A stretch of 64,000 nucleotides of DNA from Beijerinckiaceae bacterium RH AL1 (lineage in GTDB: Bacteria > Pseudomonadota > Alphaproteobacteria > Rhizobiales > Beijerinckiaceae). Location of the stretch: assembly GCA_901457705.2 (NCBI GenBank), contig LR590083.2, positions 3,720,597 through 3,784,596 of the forward strand, in the 5' to 3' direction. The notes beneath the pieces are model-generated. The model ran no database searches, was not told the DNA's origin, and was given only the letters and a program-made list of their open reading frames with translations. Positions 1 through 8,293 of this stretch are shown here, piece after piece; the first letter of the stretch is position 1, and each line of letters starts with the position of its first letter. The translations under genes were made by a program, and so were the position numbers.

Positions 1-988
1 CGGAGAACAGCCCATCCGAGTAGGAGTAGCCCTCGCTGACGAGCATCGAGGCGTTGGTGAAGTGCTTTACGTACTCGTGCTGGATCTTGTCGTTGTCGAG
101 CAGGTACTTGATCACGCCCGAGAGGAACGCGACGTCCGTGCCCTGACGGATCGGGCAATAGAAGTCGGCCACCGACGCCGAGCGCGTGAAGCGCGGGTCG
201 ATCACGACGAGCTTGGCGCCGCGATGCGCCTTGGCCTCGATCACCCACTTGAAGCCGCAGGGATGCGCCTCGGCCGCATTGCCACCCATGATGACGATCA
301 AGTCGGAGTTCTTGATGTCCATCCAGGTGTTGGTCATCGCGCCTCGACCGAACGAAGGAGCCAGACTGGCTACCGACGGTCCGTGTCAGACGCGGGCTTG
401 GTTGTCCAAGACAAGCATGCCCATGTTGCGGGCCCACTTGTAAGTGATGTAGCCGGTCTCGTTGGTCGAGGCGGAGGCGGCCAGCATGCCGGTGCTGACC
501 CAGCGGTTGACGGTCGTTCCGTTGGGCGCCTTCTGGATGAAGTTCTTGTCGCGGTCGTCCTTGAGCAGCCGCGCGATCCGGTCGAGTGCGTGATCCCAGG
601 AGACCCGCTCGAGCTTGTCGGAGCCGGGCTTGCGAATCATCGGGTATTTCGTGCGCGTCTCGGCATGCACGAAGTCGAGCAGGCCGGCGCCCTTCGGGCA
701 GAGCGTGCCGCGATTCACCGGATGGTCGGGATCGCCCTCGATGTGCAGCACCGACGCCTTGGCGTTCTTCGAGTGGTCGCCGAGGCTGTAGACGAGGATG
801 CCGCAGGCCACCGAGCAGTACGGGCAAGTGTTGCGCGTCTCGGTCGTGCGGGAGAGCTTGAAGGGGCGCACCGAGGCGGCGAGCGCCTCCTCCGATCCGG
901 CGAAGCCGAAGGCCCCAAGCGTCGTGACGGCAACGCCGGCGGCCGCGCCGCCGAGGAAGCCGCGTCTCGAGATAACGTTCATGGGCAT
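1..988 (-). CDS. fdnG: Selenocysteine-containing formate dehydrogenase major (alpha) subunit, partial at left edge
   Basis: Molybdopterin/4Fe-4S catalytic subunit of a membrane-bound, periplasm-facing formate dehydrogenase (formate to CO2), FdnG/FdoG type. The N-terminus has a twin-arginine signal (SRRGFLGG, then a hydrophobic stretch ending near ALA), followed by the Cys cluster [11 protein letters not shown] and a later LCPKGAG, which bind the Fe-S cluster. Translation meets an in-frame UGA at 386-388 in the context NQARV-U-HGP. Beyond it the frame continues with [15 protein letters not shown] and [16 protein letters not shown], as in E. coli FdnG, so the UGA is read as Sec (about residue 201; E. 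coli 196). Start ATG at 988 or 982. The C-terminal part lies outside the window. The neighbouring selC-selA-selD cassette supports Sec decoding. Confidence 0.93.
357..374 (-). promoter_or_regulatory. Bacterial SECIS hairpin directing UGA (386-388) to selenocysteine
   Basis: On the minus strand the UGA at 388-386 is followed 11 nt later by GGTAGCCAGTCTGGCTCC. It folds as GG/CC, a bulged T, an AGCC/GGCT stem and an AGTCT loop. E. coli fdn/fdo SECIS elements have the same layout: bulged U and a small G-U containing apical loop that SelB binds. The element lies within the fdh coding sequence, as bacterial SECIS elements do. Confidence 0.85.
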
Positions 989-1213
989 ATCCCAGATGCA
1001 AACCCGACTGCGTCGATAGTGCACGAACCGCCCGGTATAAAAAGGTAAAAAACAGCAAGTGCGGCGCAAAATCGCATCGGCGACTGCCGTTGATTTCAGC
1101 TCCGGGAGACGCCGCATCCCAAGCGCTGTTCCCATGCAGATACAGCGTGTCCGATCGTGACCCTCAGAGAGGGTTGCGGAGGTGGGCCCGCTGGGGTTTG
1201 CTACGTGGCTCGA

Positions 1214-1310
1214 GGAGGAGATGCGTTCCCCGGTGGGGCGTCCGGACTTCAAATCCGGGAGGGGCCGCACGGCGGCCTTTGGTGGGTTCGACTCCCACTC
1301 TCTTCCGCCA
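1214..1310 (+). tRNA. selC: tRNA-Sec (anticodon TCA)
   Basis: A 97-nt tRNA with the unusual 8-bp acceptor stem of selenocysteine tRNA (GGAGGAGA pairing with TCTCTTCC), anticodon loop CTTCAAA (anticodon TCA, reads UGA), a long G/C variable arm (GGGGCCGC...GCGGCC), the T-loop GGTTCGACTCC and encoded GCCA end. It is charged with Ser by SerRS, converted to Sec by SelA, and delivered by SelB. It ends 19 nt before the selA start, so it may be co-transcribed with selAD. Confidence 0.96.
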
Positions 1311-1329
1311 CAGCCTGCTTCGGTGCCCG

Positions 1330-3807
1330 GTGAACATCGAGACGCCCGCGATCCCCGCCCGCCGCCTGCCCTCGGTCGACCGCCTGCTGGGCCAGCCGCG
1401 GACGCGGGAGCTGATCGACACGTACGGGCGCACGCAGACCGTCGCGGCGATCCGCAACACGCTCGCTGCCGAGCGGGTCTCCGGAAAGGCCGTTCCCCCC
1501 GAGGTCGAGCTTGTCGCCAAGGTCGAGGCGGCGCTGGCGCAGCTCTTCGCGCCGTCGCTTCGTCGCGTCTTCAATCTCACCGGCACCGTGCTGCACACCA
1601 ACCTCGGCCGGGCATGGCTGCCGCCCGAGGCGGCCGCAGCTGTGGCGGAGGTGCTGACGGGCGCCAGCAATCTCGAGTTCGACCTCAATGAGGGAAGCCG
1701 CGGCGAGCGCGACGACCATCTCGAGGCGCTCATCTGCCGGCTCACGGGCGCCCAGGCGGCGACGATCGTCAACAACAACGCGGCGGCCGTCCTGCTCGTC
1801 CTCGCGGCCCTCGCGACGGACAAGGAGGTCGTGATCTCGCGCGGCGAGCTCGTCGAGATCGGCGGCGCCTTCCGCATTCCCGACGTGATGGCGCGCGCCG
1901 GCTGCCGGATGAGGGAAGTCGGGACCACGAACCGCACGCATCTTCGCGATTACGCCGACGCCATCGGCGCCGAGACGGCGGCCGCGATGAAGGTCCATCA
2001 GTCGAATTACGAGATCCGCGGCTTCACGGCCGCCGTCGCGGACGCGGAGCTCGGCGCGCTGTGCCGCGAGCGCGGCGTGCTGATGCTCGAGGACCTCGGG
2101 TCGGGCAACCTCATCGACTTCGCCGCCTACGGCCTGCCGCCGGAGCCGACCGTGATGGAGGCGGTGCGCCACGCCGACGTTGTCACCTTCTCCGGGGACA
2201 AGCTGCTCGGCGGCATGCAGTGCGGGCTCATCGCCGGGCGGCGGGATCTCATCGCGAAGGTCCGCAAGCATCCGCTGAAGCGGGCCCTTCGCGTCGGCAA
2301 GGAGGTGTTCGCGGCGATGGAGATCGTGCTGCGCCTCTACCTGGACCCGGATCGGCTCGCAGAGCGCCTGCCGACCTTGCGGCTGCTGACGCGCCGGCGC
2401 GAGGACATCGAAGCGCAGGCGCACCGCCTGCTCCCCGCGCTCGCCCTGGCGCTCGGCGAGTCGGGAACGGTGGCGGTCGAGGCCTGCGCGAGCCAGATCG
2501 GCAGCGGTGCCCTGCCCGTCGAGACGTTGCCGTCGGCCGCGCTGGCCCTGAGACCGGCGCGATCCGGCAAGGGCGACGGTCGCTGGCTGAAGGAGATCGC
2601 CGCCCGGTTCCGCGCACTGCCGACGCCGGTCATCGGCCGCGTGAGCGACGGCGCCTTCCTGCTCGACCTGCGGACACTGGAGGAGGAAGAGGCCTTCCTG
2701 GCCCAGCTCGCGGGACTGAAGATGGCATACTTTGAAAGCGCAAAGTCGATGAACGAGACATCCCACGTGCGACTGACGTCCATGGCTCACGGCGGCGGCT
2801 GTGGCTGCAAGCTGGCCCCAGCCGTCCTGCAGGACATCTTGAAGAAGATGCCGCTGCCGATGCCGTCCAGCGACCTTCTGGTCGGCACCGAGACGTCCGA
2901 CGATGCGGCCGTCTATCGCCTCAACGACAGCCAGGCGATCATCGCGACGACCGACTTCTTCACCCCCATCGTCGACGATCCGCATGATTTCGGCCGCATC
3001 GCCGCAACGAACGCGCTCTCCGACGTCTACGCCATGGGTGGACGCCCGCTGTTTGCTCTGGCGGTTGTGGGCATGCCGGTGGCGACGATCCCGATCGAGA
3101 CCGTGCAGGACATCCTCGCCGGCGGTGCCTCGGCCTGCCAGAAGGCCGGCATCACGATCGTGGGCGGTCACTCGATCGATACGCCGGAGCCGATCTACGG
3201 CCTTGTCGCCGTCGGCCTCGTGCACCCGGACAAGGTCCTGAAGAACGGCGGCGCGAGGCCCGGCGACGCGCTCGTGCTGACCAAGGGGATCGGCATCGGC
3301 ATTTTTTCCGCGGCGATCAAGAAAGGCGAGCTGTCGCCTGAGGACTACGCGACGATGATCGCCTCGACGACGACGCTCAATTCCATCGGCATCGAGCTGG
3401 CGGATCTGGAGGCGGTGCACGCAGTGACCGACGTCACAGGCTTCGGCCTGCTCGGGCATCTGCTCGAGATGTGCCGCGGCTCGGGGCTCGAGGGCCACCT
3501 CGACGCGCGGGCGGTCCCGGTGCTGCCCGGTGCCGCGCGCCTTGCCGAAGCCGGCTTTGCGACCGGTGCGGCCGCCCGCAACTGGACCAGCTACGGCGCC
3601 GACGTGAGCCTCACGAGCGACCTGCCGGACTGGCGTCGCGGCCTCCTGTGCGACCCTCAGACATCCGGCGGCCTGCTGGTCGCGGTCCGCGCCGACCGCG
3701 CCGAGGACGTTGTCGGGCGCTGCCGCGCCGCCGGCCATGCGCAGGCCGCCATCATCGGCGAGATGGCCGAAGGACGCCCGCACGTGATCGTGCGCGACGC
3801 CCCGTAG
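1330..3807 (+). CDS. selA-selD: SelA (L-seryl-tRNA(Sec) selenium transferase) joined in frame to SelD (selenophosphate synthetase)
   Basis: A single uninterrupted frame of 825 codons from GTG 1330. Residues ~1-465 are SelA, which converts Ser-tRNA(Sec) to Sec-tRNA(Sec) with [17 protein letters not shown] and FSGDKLLGG (PLP lysine ~291) are intact. From ~residue 474 on it is SelD, which makes selenophosphate from selenide and ATP; the GCGCK active-site motif (Cys ~491, Lys ~494), [12 protein letters not shown] and [10 protein letters not shown] are present. No stop separates them. An internal ATG at 2749 (MNETSHVRL) matches the usual SelD start, so separate SelD may also be made. No selB is visible in the window. 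Fusion versus internal initiation cannot be decided from sequence. Confidence 0.93.
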   Translation: MNIETPAIPARRLPSVDRLLGQPRTRELIDTYGRTQTVAAIRNTLAAERVSGKAVPPEVELVAKVEAALAQLFAPSLRRVFNLTGTVLHTNLGRAWLPPEAAAAVAEVLTGASNLEFDLNEGSRGERDDHLEALICRLTGAQAATIVNNNAAAVLLVLAALATDKEVVISRGELVEIGGAFRIPDVMARAGCRMREVGTTNRTHLRDYADAIGAETAAAMKVHQSNYEIRGFTAAVADAELGALCRERGVLMLEDLGSGNLIDFAAYGLPPEPTVMEAVRHADVVTFSGDKLLGGMQCGLIAGRRDLIAKVRKHPLKRALRVGKEVFAAMEIVLRLYLDPDRLAERLPTLRLLTRRREDIEAQAHRLLPALALALGESGTVAVEACASQIGSGALPVETLPSAALALRPARSGKGDGRWLKEIAARFRALPTPVIGRVSDGAFLLDLRTLEEEEAFLAQLAGLKMAYFESAKSMNETSHVRLTSMAHGGGCGCKLAPAVLQDILKKMPLPMPSSDLLVGTETSDDAAVYRLNDSQAIIATTDFFTPIVDDPHDFGRIAATNALSDVYAMGGRPLFALAVVGMPVATIPIETVQDILAGGASACQKAGITIVGGHSIDTPEPIYGLVAVGLVHPDKVLKNGGARPGDALVLTKGIGIGIFSAAIKKGELSPEDYATMIASTTTLNSIGIELADLEAVHAVTDVTGFGLLGHLLEMCRGSGLEGHLDARAVPVLPGAARLAEAGFATGAAARNWTSYGADVSLTSDLPDWRRGLLCDPQTSGGLLVAVRADRAEDVVGRCRAAGHAQAAIIGEMAEGRPHVIVRDAP

Positions 3808-3896
3808 ACGCGGCGGCGCAAGCTTCTCGGACAACTGCCGCCCCAATGCGGCCTTGGACCATGGCGGCGCAAAGAGCTTCGAGGCTCCCGTCGCGC

Positions 3897-3914
3897 TTGG
3901 CATTCTATGTGCCT
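3897..3914 (+). promoter_or_regulatory. Possible sigma-54 (-24/-12) promoter for the biuret/amidohydrolase operon
   Basis: TTGGCATTCTATGTGCCT has GG at 3899-3900 and GC at 3911-3912, the strict 10-nt spacing of -24/-12 elements. TGGCA matches the -24 consensus; the -12 side (GTGC) is weaker. It lies ~120 bp before the first gene of a nitrogen-compound operon, where NtrC/sigma-54 control would make sense. No clear enhancer sites were identified, so this is inference from a short motif. Confidence 0.35.
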
Positions 3915-4031
3915 GCAGCTCCGACAGTGCCGCACTGCGATCGAGAGGCAGGCTATGCTCGGCGTGATTTTTGGGGGCTGCCCCAGTAGCGGGCACGCAC
4001 TACGGCCGGGACCAGGCGCGGTCCTTTCCCC

Positions 4032-4712
4032 GTGACCACCCTGTCGATCGACGCCGAGCCCTATCCTTTCACGCTCGACCCGGAGCGAGCGGCGCTTCTC
4101 GTCATCGACATGCAGCGCGATTTTATCGAGCCGGGCGGCTTCGGGGCCATGCTCGGCAACGACGTCGAGCGGCTGCGCGAAGCCATCGAGCCGAACCGGC
4201 GTCTGCTCGCGGCCTGGCGCGCGGCCGGCCTCTTCGCGATCCATACGCGCGAGGGGCATCGCAGCGACCTCGCCGACCTGCCGCCGGCGAAGAAGGTCCG
4301 CGGCCGCGGCAAGATCTCGATCGGCGACGAGGGGCCGATGGGGCGCATCCTCATCCGCGGCGAGCCCGGCCACGACATCATCGCCGAGCTGAAGCCGGCA
4401 CCCGGCGAGCCTGTGATCGACAAGCCCGGCAAGGGCGCATTCTTCGCCACCGACCTGCAGGCGATCCTCCAGCATCGCGGCATCACGCAGCTCGTCGTCA
4501 CCGGGGTGACGACCGAGGTTTGCGTCAACACCACCGTGCGGGAAGCCAACGACCGCGGCTACGAATGCCTCGTCGTGTCGGACTGCTGCGGCTCCTATTT
4601 CCCCGAGTTCCACGAGGCCGCCCTCAACATGATCGTCGCGCAAGGCGGCATCTTCGGCTGGGTTGCGCCCTCCGAAAGGGTCATCGCGGCGCTGGAAGGC
4701 GCAACGGCGTGA
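4032..4712 (+). CDS. biuH: Cysteine hydrolase of the isochorismatase fold, biuret amidohydrolase (BiuH)-like
   Basis: 226 residues from a GTG start, soluble. Catalytic triad motifs of the family are visible: Asp in [10 protein letters not shown], Lys in [10 protein letters not shown], and nucleophile Cys in TTEVCVNTT. The stretches [15 protein letters not shown] and [19 protein letters not shown] closely recall rhizobial biuret hydrolase, which cleaves biuret to allophanate and ammonia. Ureidoacrylate hydrolase (RutB) is a relative, but no rut genes are here. It is the first gene of a run in which each gene overlaps the next by 1-4 nt, joined to a permease and the AtzG/AtzE/HpxZ set, so a role in using a urea- or ureide-type nitrogen source is inferred. 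Confidence 0.8.
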   Translation: MTTLSIDAEPYPFTLDPERAALLVIDMQRDFIEPGGFGAMLGNDVERLREAIEPNRRLLAAWRAAGLFAIHTREGHRSDLADLPPAKKVRGRGKISIGDEGPMGRILIRGEPGHDIIAELKPAPGEPVIDKPGKGAFFATDLQAILQHRGITQLVVTGVTTEVCVNTTVREANDRGYECLVVSDCCGSYFPEFHEAALNMIVAQGGIFGWVAPSERVIAALEGATA

Positions 4713-6328
4713 TGGAGCCCCATCCAGCCTCGGAGACGACGATGACGACGGCAGCCGCCGACAGCCGGCCGAAGCTCTGGGTTCCCGGCGACTGGAACGC
4801 CTTCTTCGGCTTCGGCACGAACATCCTCGTCAACCTGCTCGTCCTCACGGGCCTGCTGCGCTTCGTGCTCAAGATGCCCGACGACATCGTCTTCAGCCGC
4901 ATCCTGCCGGCGACCGGCCTGATGCTGTGCCTCTCGACGGTGTACTACGCCTTCCTCGCCTACCGCCTGGCCCAAACCACCGGGCGCGACGACGTCTGCG
5001 CTCTGCCGTCGGGCATCAGTGTGCCGCACATGTTCGTCGTGGTGTTCGTCGTGATGCTGCCGATCCTCGGCAGGACGGGCGATCCGATCAAGGCCTGGGA
5101 GGCCGGCCTCACCTGGGTCTTCGTGCAGAGCTTCGTGCTGATGGCGGGTGGCTTCATCGCGCCGATCATCCGCCGCATCACGCCGCGCGCGGCGCTGCTC
5201 GGCTCGCTCGCCGGTATCTCGATCACCTTCATCTCGATGAGCCCGTCGCTGCAGATGTTCATGACGCCGGTGATCGGGCTGACCTGCTTTGCGATCATCC
5301 TCGGCAGCTGGCTCGGCGGCGTGCGCTATTTCGGGGGCGTGCCGGGCGGGCTCGTCGCCATCGCTCTGGGGACCGTGCTGGCCTGGGGATCCAACCTGTT
5401 CGGGCTCGGCTACGGCGGCCTGACGCTGGCAGGCCTCTCCGGGTCGCTGTCGCGCATCGGCTTCTCGGTGCCGATCCCGGCGATCGGCCATGTCTTCTCG
5501 GGCTTCCAGTTCCTCGGCGTGATCCTCGTCACCGCGATCCCGTTCGGCATCTACGATCTCGTCGAGGCGATGGACAACGTCGAGAGCGCCGCGGCGGCCG
5601 GCGATTCCTTCCCGACGACGCGGGTGCTGACGGCCGACGGCATCATCAGCCTGATCGGCTGCTGCATGGGCAACCCGTTCATCAACGCCGTCTACATCGG
5701 CCACCCCGGCTGGAAGGCCATGGGCGGGCGCATCGGCTACTCGGCCGCCACCGGCGTGTTCGTGCTGGTGATGTGCCTGCTCGGCATCGTCGCCTTCATG
5801 ACGGCGCTGATCCCCGTCGTCGCGATCCTGCCGATCCTCCTCTACATCGGCATGCTGATCGGCTCGCAGGCGTTCCAGGAGACGCCGCACAGCCACGCGC
5901 CGGCGATCATCCTGGCGATGATCCCGCAGATCGCCAACTGGGGCCGCACGATGATCGAAGGCGCGCTCGGCGCTGCCGGCACCAGCGTCGCGGCGATCGG
6001 CGCCGCCAAGCTCGCGACCAAGGGCGTGCTGTACGACGGCCTCGTCACGATGGGCGGCGGCGCGACGCTGGCCGGCATCATCCTCGGCTCGGTCGCCGTC
6101 TTCATCATCGAGCACGCCTTCGAGAAGGCCGCGGCCTTCGCGCTGGCCGGCGCGGTGCTCACCTTCTTCGGCCTGATCCACGCGGAGGCGATCGGCATCG
6201 GCAAGACGCCGACGGTCGCGGTGAGCTACCTCCTCGTCTCGGCCCTGTTGATGGCAATCGCCAAATTGGGCACCGTGCGCGAGCCGGCGGCCGCGCCGGT
6301 CGAGCACGGAGCGAGCGAGCCCGCATGA
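4712..6328 (+). CDS. NCS2/AzgA-type purine or ureide permease
   Basis: An integral membrane protein of 538 residues with about 12-14 hydrophobic segments (for example LVNLLVLTGLLRFVL, LLLYIGMLIGSQAF). The layout is that of xanthine/uracil/hypoxanthine permeases of the NCS2-AzgA group. The ATG at 4712 overlaps the stop of the hydrolase (TGATG); an alternative ATG is at 4742. Its place between a biuret-type hydrolase and the AtzE-like amidase suggests import of the nitrogenous ring or ureide substrate degraded by the operon. The substrate cannot be read from sequence. Confidence 0.82.
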   Translation: MEPHPASETTMTTAAADSRPKLWVPGDWNAFFGFGTNILVNLLVLTGLLRFVLKMPDDIVFSRILPATGLMLCLSTVYYAFLAYRLAQTTGRDDVCALPSGISVPHMFVVVFVVMLPILGRTGDPIKAWEAGLTWVFVQSFVLMAGGFIAPIIRRITPRAALLGSLAGISITFISMSPSLQMFMTPVIGLTCFAIILGSWLGGVRYFGGVPGGLVAIALGTVLAWGSNLFGLGYGGLTLAGLSGSLSRIGFSVPIPAIGHVFSGFQFLGVILVTAIPFGIYDLVEAMDNVESAAAAGDSFPTTRVLTADGIISLIGCCMGNPFINAVYIGHPGWKAMGGRIGYSAATGVFVLVMCLLGIVAFMTALIPVVAILPILLYIGMLIGSQAFQETPHSHAPAIILAMIPQIANWGRTMIEGALGAAGTSVAAIGAAKLATKGVLYDGLVTMGGGATLAGIILGSVAVFIIEHAFEKAAAFALAGAVLTFFGLIHAEAIGIGKTPTVAVSYLLVSALLMAIAKLGTVREPAAAPVEHGASEPA

Positions 6329-6501
6329 CGCCAACCGAGATCTACCTCGACGCCGCGCTGGCGCTGCAGGGTCTTCCGAATGCGCCGGCCTGGCGCGCCG
6401 CGGTGCTCGCGCATTTTGAGGCCATCGCCAAGGCCGCCGAGCTCGTCCTGGCCGTGCCGCTCGACGACGAGGTCGAGGCGGCGCCGATCTTCACGCCGTG
6501 A
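6325..6501 (+). CDS. AtzG/HpxX-like small subunit (DUF4089)
   Basis: A 58-residue protein with ATGA overlap with the permease stop. The pattern (TEIYLDAALALQGL, then HFEAIAKAAELVLAVPLDDEVEAAPIF) is that of the DUF4089 family. Members include AtzG, which binds and stabilises the AtzE amidase in cyanuric-acid degradation, and HpxX of the Klebsiella oxalurate cluster. The next gene is an AtzE-like amidase starting inside its stop codon, so the two probably form a hetero-oligomer. It is easily missed because of its size. Confidence 0.85.
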   Translation: MTPTEIYLDAALALQGLPNAPAWRAAVLAHFEAIAKAAELVLAVPLDDEVEAAPIFTP

Positions 6502-7877
6502 GCACGGCCGCGGCAACCGCCGCCGCCGTTCGTGCCGGCGACGCCTCCGTCCGCGCGATCGTCGAGGCGACGCTGGCGCGCATCGCGCGGGTCGATCCGC
6601 GCGTCGGCGCCTTCACCGATGTCACGGCAAGCCGTGCGCGCGCACGGGCGGCGGCGCTCGACGCGCGGCTCGCGGCAGGAGAGGATATCGGCCCGCTCGC
6701 CGGCGTGCCGTTCGCCGTGAAGAACCTCATCGACATTGCCGGCCTGCCGACCCGTGCCGGCTCGAAGATCAACCGGGAGCGCGCGCCCGCAACGCGGGAC
6801 GGAGCGCTCGTGCGACGGCTCGAGGCGGCAGGCGCAGTGCTCGTCGGCGGCCTCAACATGGGCGAGTACGCCTACGATTTCACCGGCGAGAACTGCCACG
6901 ACGGACCGTCGCGCAATCCGCACGCGCTCGAGCACATGACCGGCGGCTCGTCGGGCGGATCGGGCGCGGCGGTCGCGGCCGGGCTGGTGCCGCTGGCGCT
7001 CGGCTCCGACACCAACGGCTCGATCCGCGTGCCCTCGGCCTTCTGCGGCACCTTTGGCCTGAAGCCGACCTACGGCCGCCTCAGCCGCGCCGGCAGCTTC
7101 CCCTTCGTCGGCAGCCTCGATCATCTCGGCCCGATTGCCGCGAGCGTCGGCGATCTCGCGCTGGCCTACGACGCGATGCAGGGCCCGGATCCCGACGACC
7201 CGCATCTCGCGGACCGTCCGATCGAGCCGGCGCTGCCGTCGCTGGATCAGGGGATCGCCGGGCTGCGCATCGCTGTCGCCGACGGCTATTTCGAGCGGGG
7301 CGCCGACGCCGACGCTGCGGCGGCTGTCCGCAAGGTGGCCGAGGCGCTCGGCGCGACGCGGCACGTGACGATCCCGCAGGCCGCCGAGGCCCGGGCTGCG
7401 GCCTATGTGATCACCGCGGCCGAAGGGGCTGCGCTGCATCGCGAGCGGCTGCAGACGCGCGGAGACGATTTCGATCCCGCCGTGCGCGACCGACTGCTCG
7501 CCGGCGCGGCGATCCCGGCGGGCTGGGTGGAGCGGGCGCAAAAGTTCAGGCGCGTGTTCCGCGACCGCGTCCGCGCGCTCTACAAGGAGGTCGACATCAT
7601 CCTCGCGCCGTCGACGCCGTGCCGCGCGCCGCGCATCGGCCAGGCCACGATCACGATCGACGGCGTGGCGGTCCCCGCGCGCCCCAACATCGGCCTGTTC
7701 ACCCAGCCGTTCTCCTTCATCGGTCTCCCCGTCGCGGCCGTCCCCATCTGGATCGACGCCGGCCTGCCGCTCGGCGTGCAAGTCATCGCCGCGCCGTGGC
7801 GCGAGGCCGACGCGTTGCGCGTCGCGCGGGCGCTGGAGGCCTCGTCCGTCGCGACCGCGAAGATGGCCGCGCTGTGA
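6498..7877 (+). CDS. AtzE/HpxY-like amidase (amidase-signature family)
   Basis: A 459-residue amidase-signature enzyme from a GTG start overlapping the small subunit. The Ser-cisSer-Lys triad is visible: Lys in GVPFAVKNLID, cis-Ser in TGGSSGGSGAAVAAG, and nucleophile Ser in LGSDTNGSIRVPSAFCGTFG. Close relatives are AtzE (1-carboxybiuret hydrolase, with AtzG) and HpxY. Together with the BiuH-like gene this would yield a carboxybiuret to biuret to allophanate route, but no allophanate hydrolase is in the window. Oxalurate- or oxamate-type substrates are the alternative, suggested by the HpxZ partner. Confidence 0.85.
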   Translation: MSTAAATAAAVRAGDASVRAIVEATLARIARVDPRVGAFTDVTASRARARAAALDARLAAGEDIGPLAGVPFAVKNLIDIAGLPTRAGSKINRERAPATRDGALVRRLEAAGAVLVGGLNMGEYAYDFTGENCHDGPSRNPHALEHMTGGSSGGSGAAVAAGLVPLALGSDTNGSIRVPSAFCGTFGLKPTYGRLSRAGSFPFVGSLDHLGPIAASVGDLALAYDAMQGPDPDDPHLADRPIEPALPSLDQGIAGLRIAVADGYFERGADADAAAAVRKVAEALGATRHVTIPQAAEARAAAYVITAAEGAALHRERLQTRGDDFDPAVRDRLLAGAAIPAGWVERAQKFRRVFRDRVRALYKEVDIILAPSTPCRAPRIGQATITIDGVAVPARPNIGLFTQPFSFIGLPVAAVPIWIDAGLPLGVQVIAAPWREADALRVARALEASSVATAKMAAL

Positions 7878-8257
7878 TGGAGATCGACCTGCCCGACGTG
7901 AAGGCCGAGGTGGAGGCCGTTTTCGCTGCCTACGAGAACGCTTTGATCTCGAACGACGTGGCGACGCTGGAGGCGCTGTTCTGGGACGATCCGCGGACCA
8001 TCCGTTATGGTGCCAACGAAAACCTCTATGGGATGGACGCGATCCGGGCCTTCCGCCGGAGCCGTTCCCCGCAAGGACTTGCACGTGACCTGTCGCGGAC
8101 CGTGATCACGACCTACGGGCGCGACCTGGCGACGGCAATGACGCTTTTCGCCCGCTCCCACAGGCCGGGACACACCGGCCGCCAAAGCCAGACCTGGGTC
8201 CGTTTCGCCGATGGCTGGAAGGTCGTCGCCGCGCACGTCAGCGAGATCGGCGAATAA
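7877..8257 (+). CDS. hpxZ: HpxZ family protein (DUF3225, NTF2-like)
   Basis: A 126-residue cytoplasmic protein with a SnoaL/NTF2-like fold signature (VEAVFAAYENALISNDVATLEALFW, then QTWVRFADGWKVVAAHVSEI). HpxZ proteins accompany HpxX/HpxY in purine/oxalurate utilisation clusters; their biochemical role is not settled. The ATG at 7877 overlaps the amidase stop by one base. It is the last gene of the operon and is followed by a convergent transporter gene 36 bp away. Confidence 0.85.
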   Translation: MEIDLPDVKAEVEAVFAAYENALISNDVATLEALFWDDPRTIRYGANENLYGMDAIRAFRRSRSPQGLARDLSRTVITTYGRDLATAMTLFARSHRPGHTGRQSQTWVRFADGWKVVAAHVSEIGE

Positions 8258-8293
8258 CGGCGCCCGTCGACGGCCGCCTAGGCACTCCGCAAA

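Noticed and set aside
386-388. In-frame TGA read as a nonsense mutation making fdh a pseudogene
   Set aside because: Family sequence continues in the same frame, Sec is expected at this residue, and SECIS, selC, selA and selD are all present.
1249-3996. Long minus-strand open frame opposite selA-selD, and similar long antisense frames opposite most high-GC genes (for example 4595-6334, 21144-23150, 22988-25111)
   Set aside because: Translations are Arg/Asp/Gly/His-rich with no family motifs; they are the usual shadow frames of GC-rich codons.
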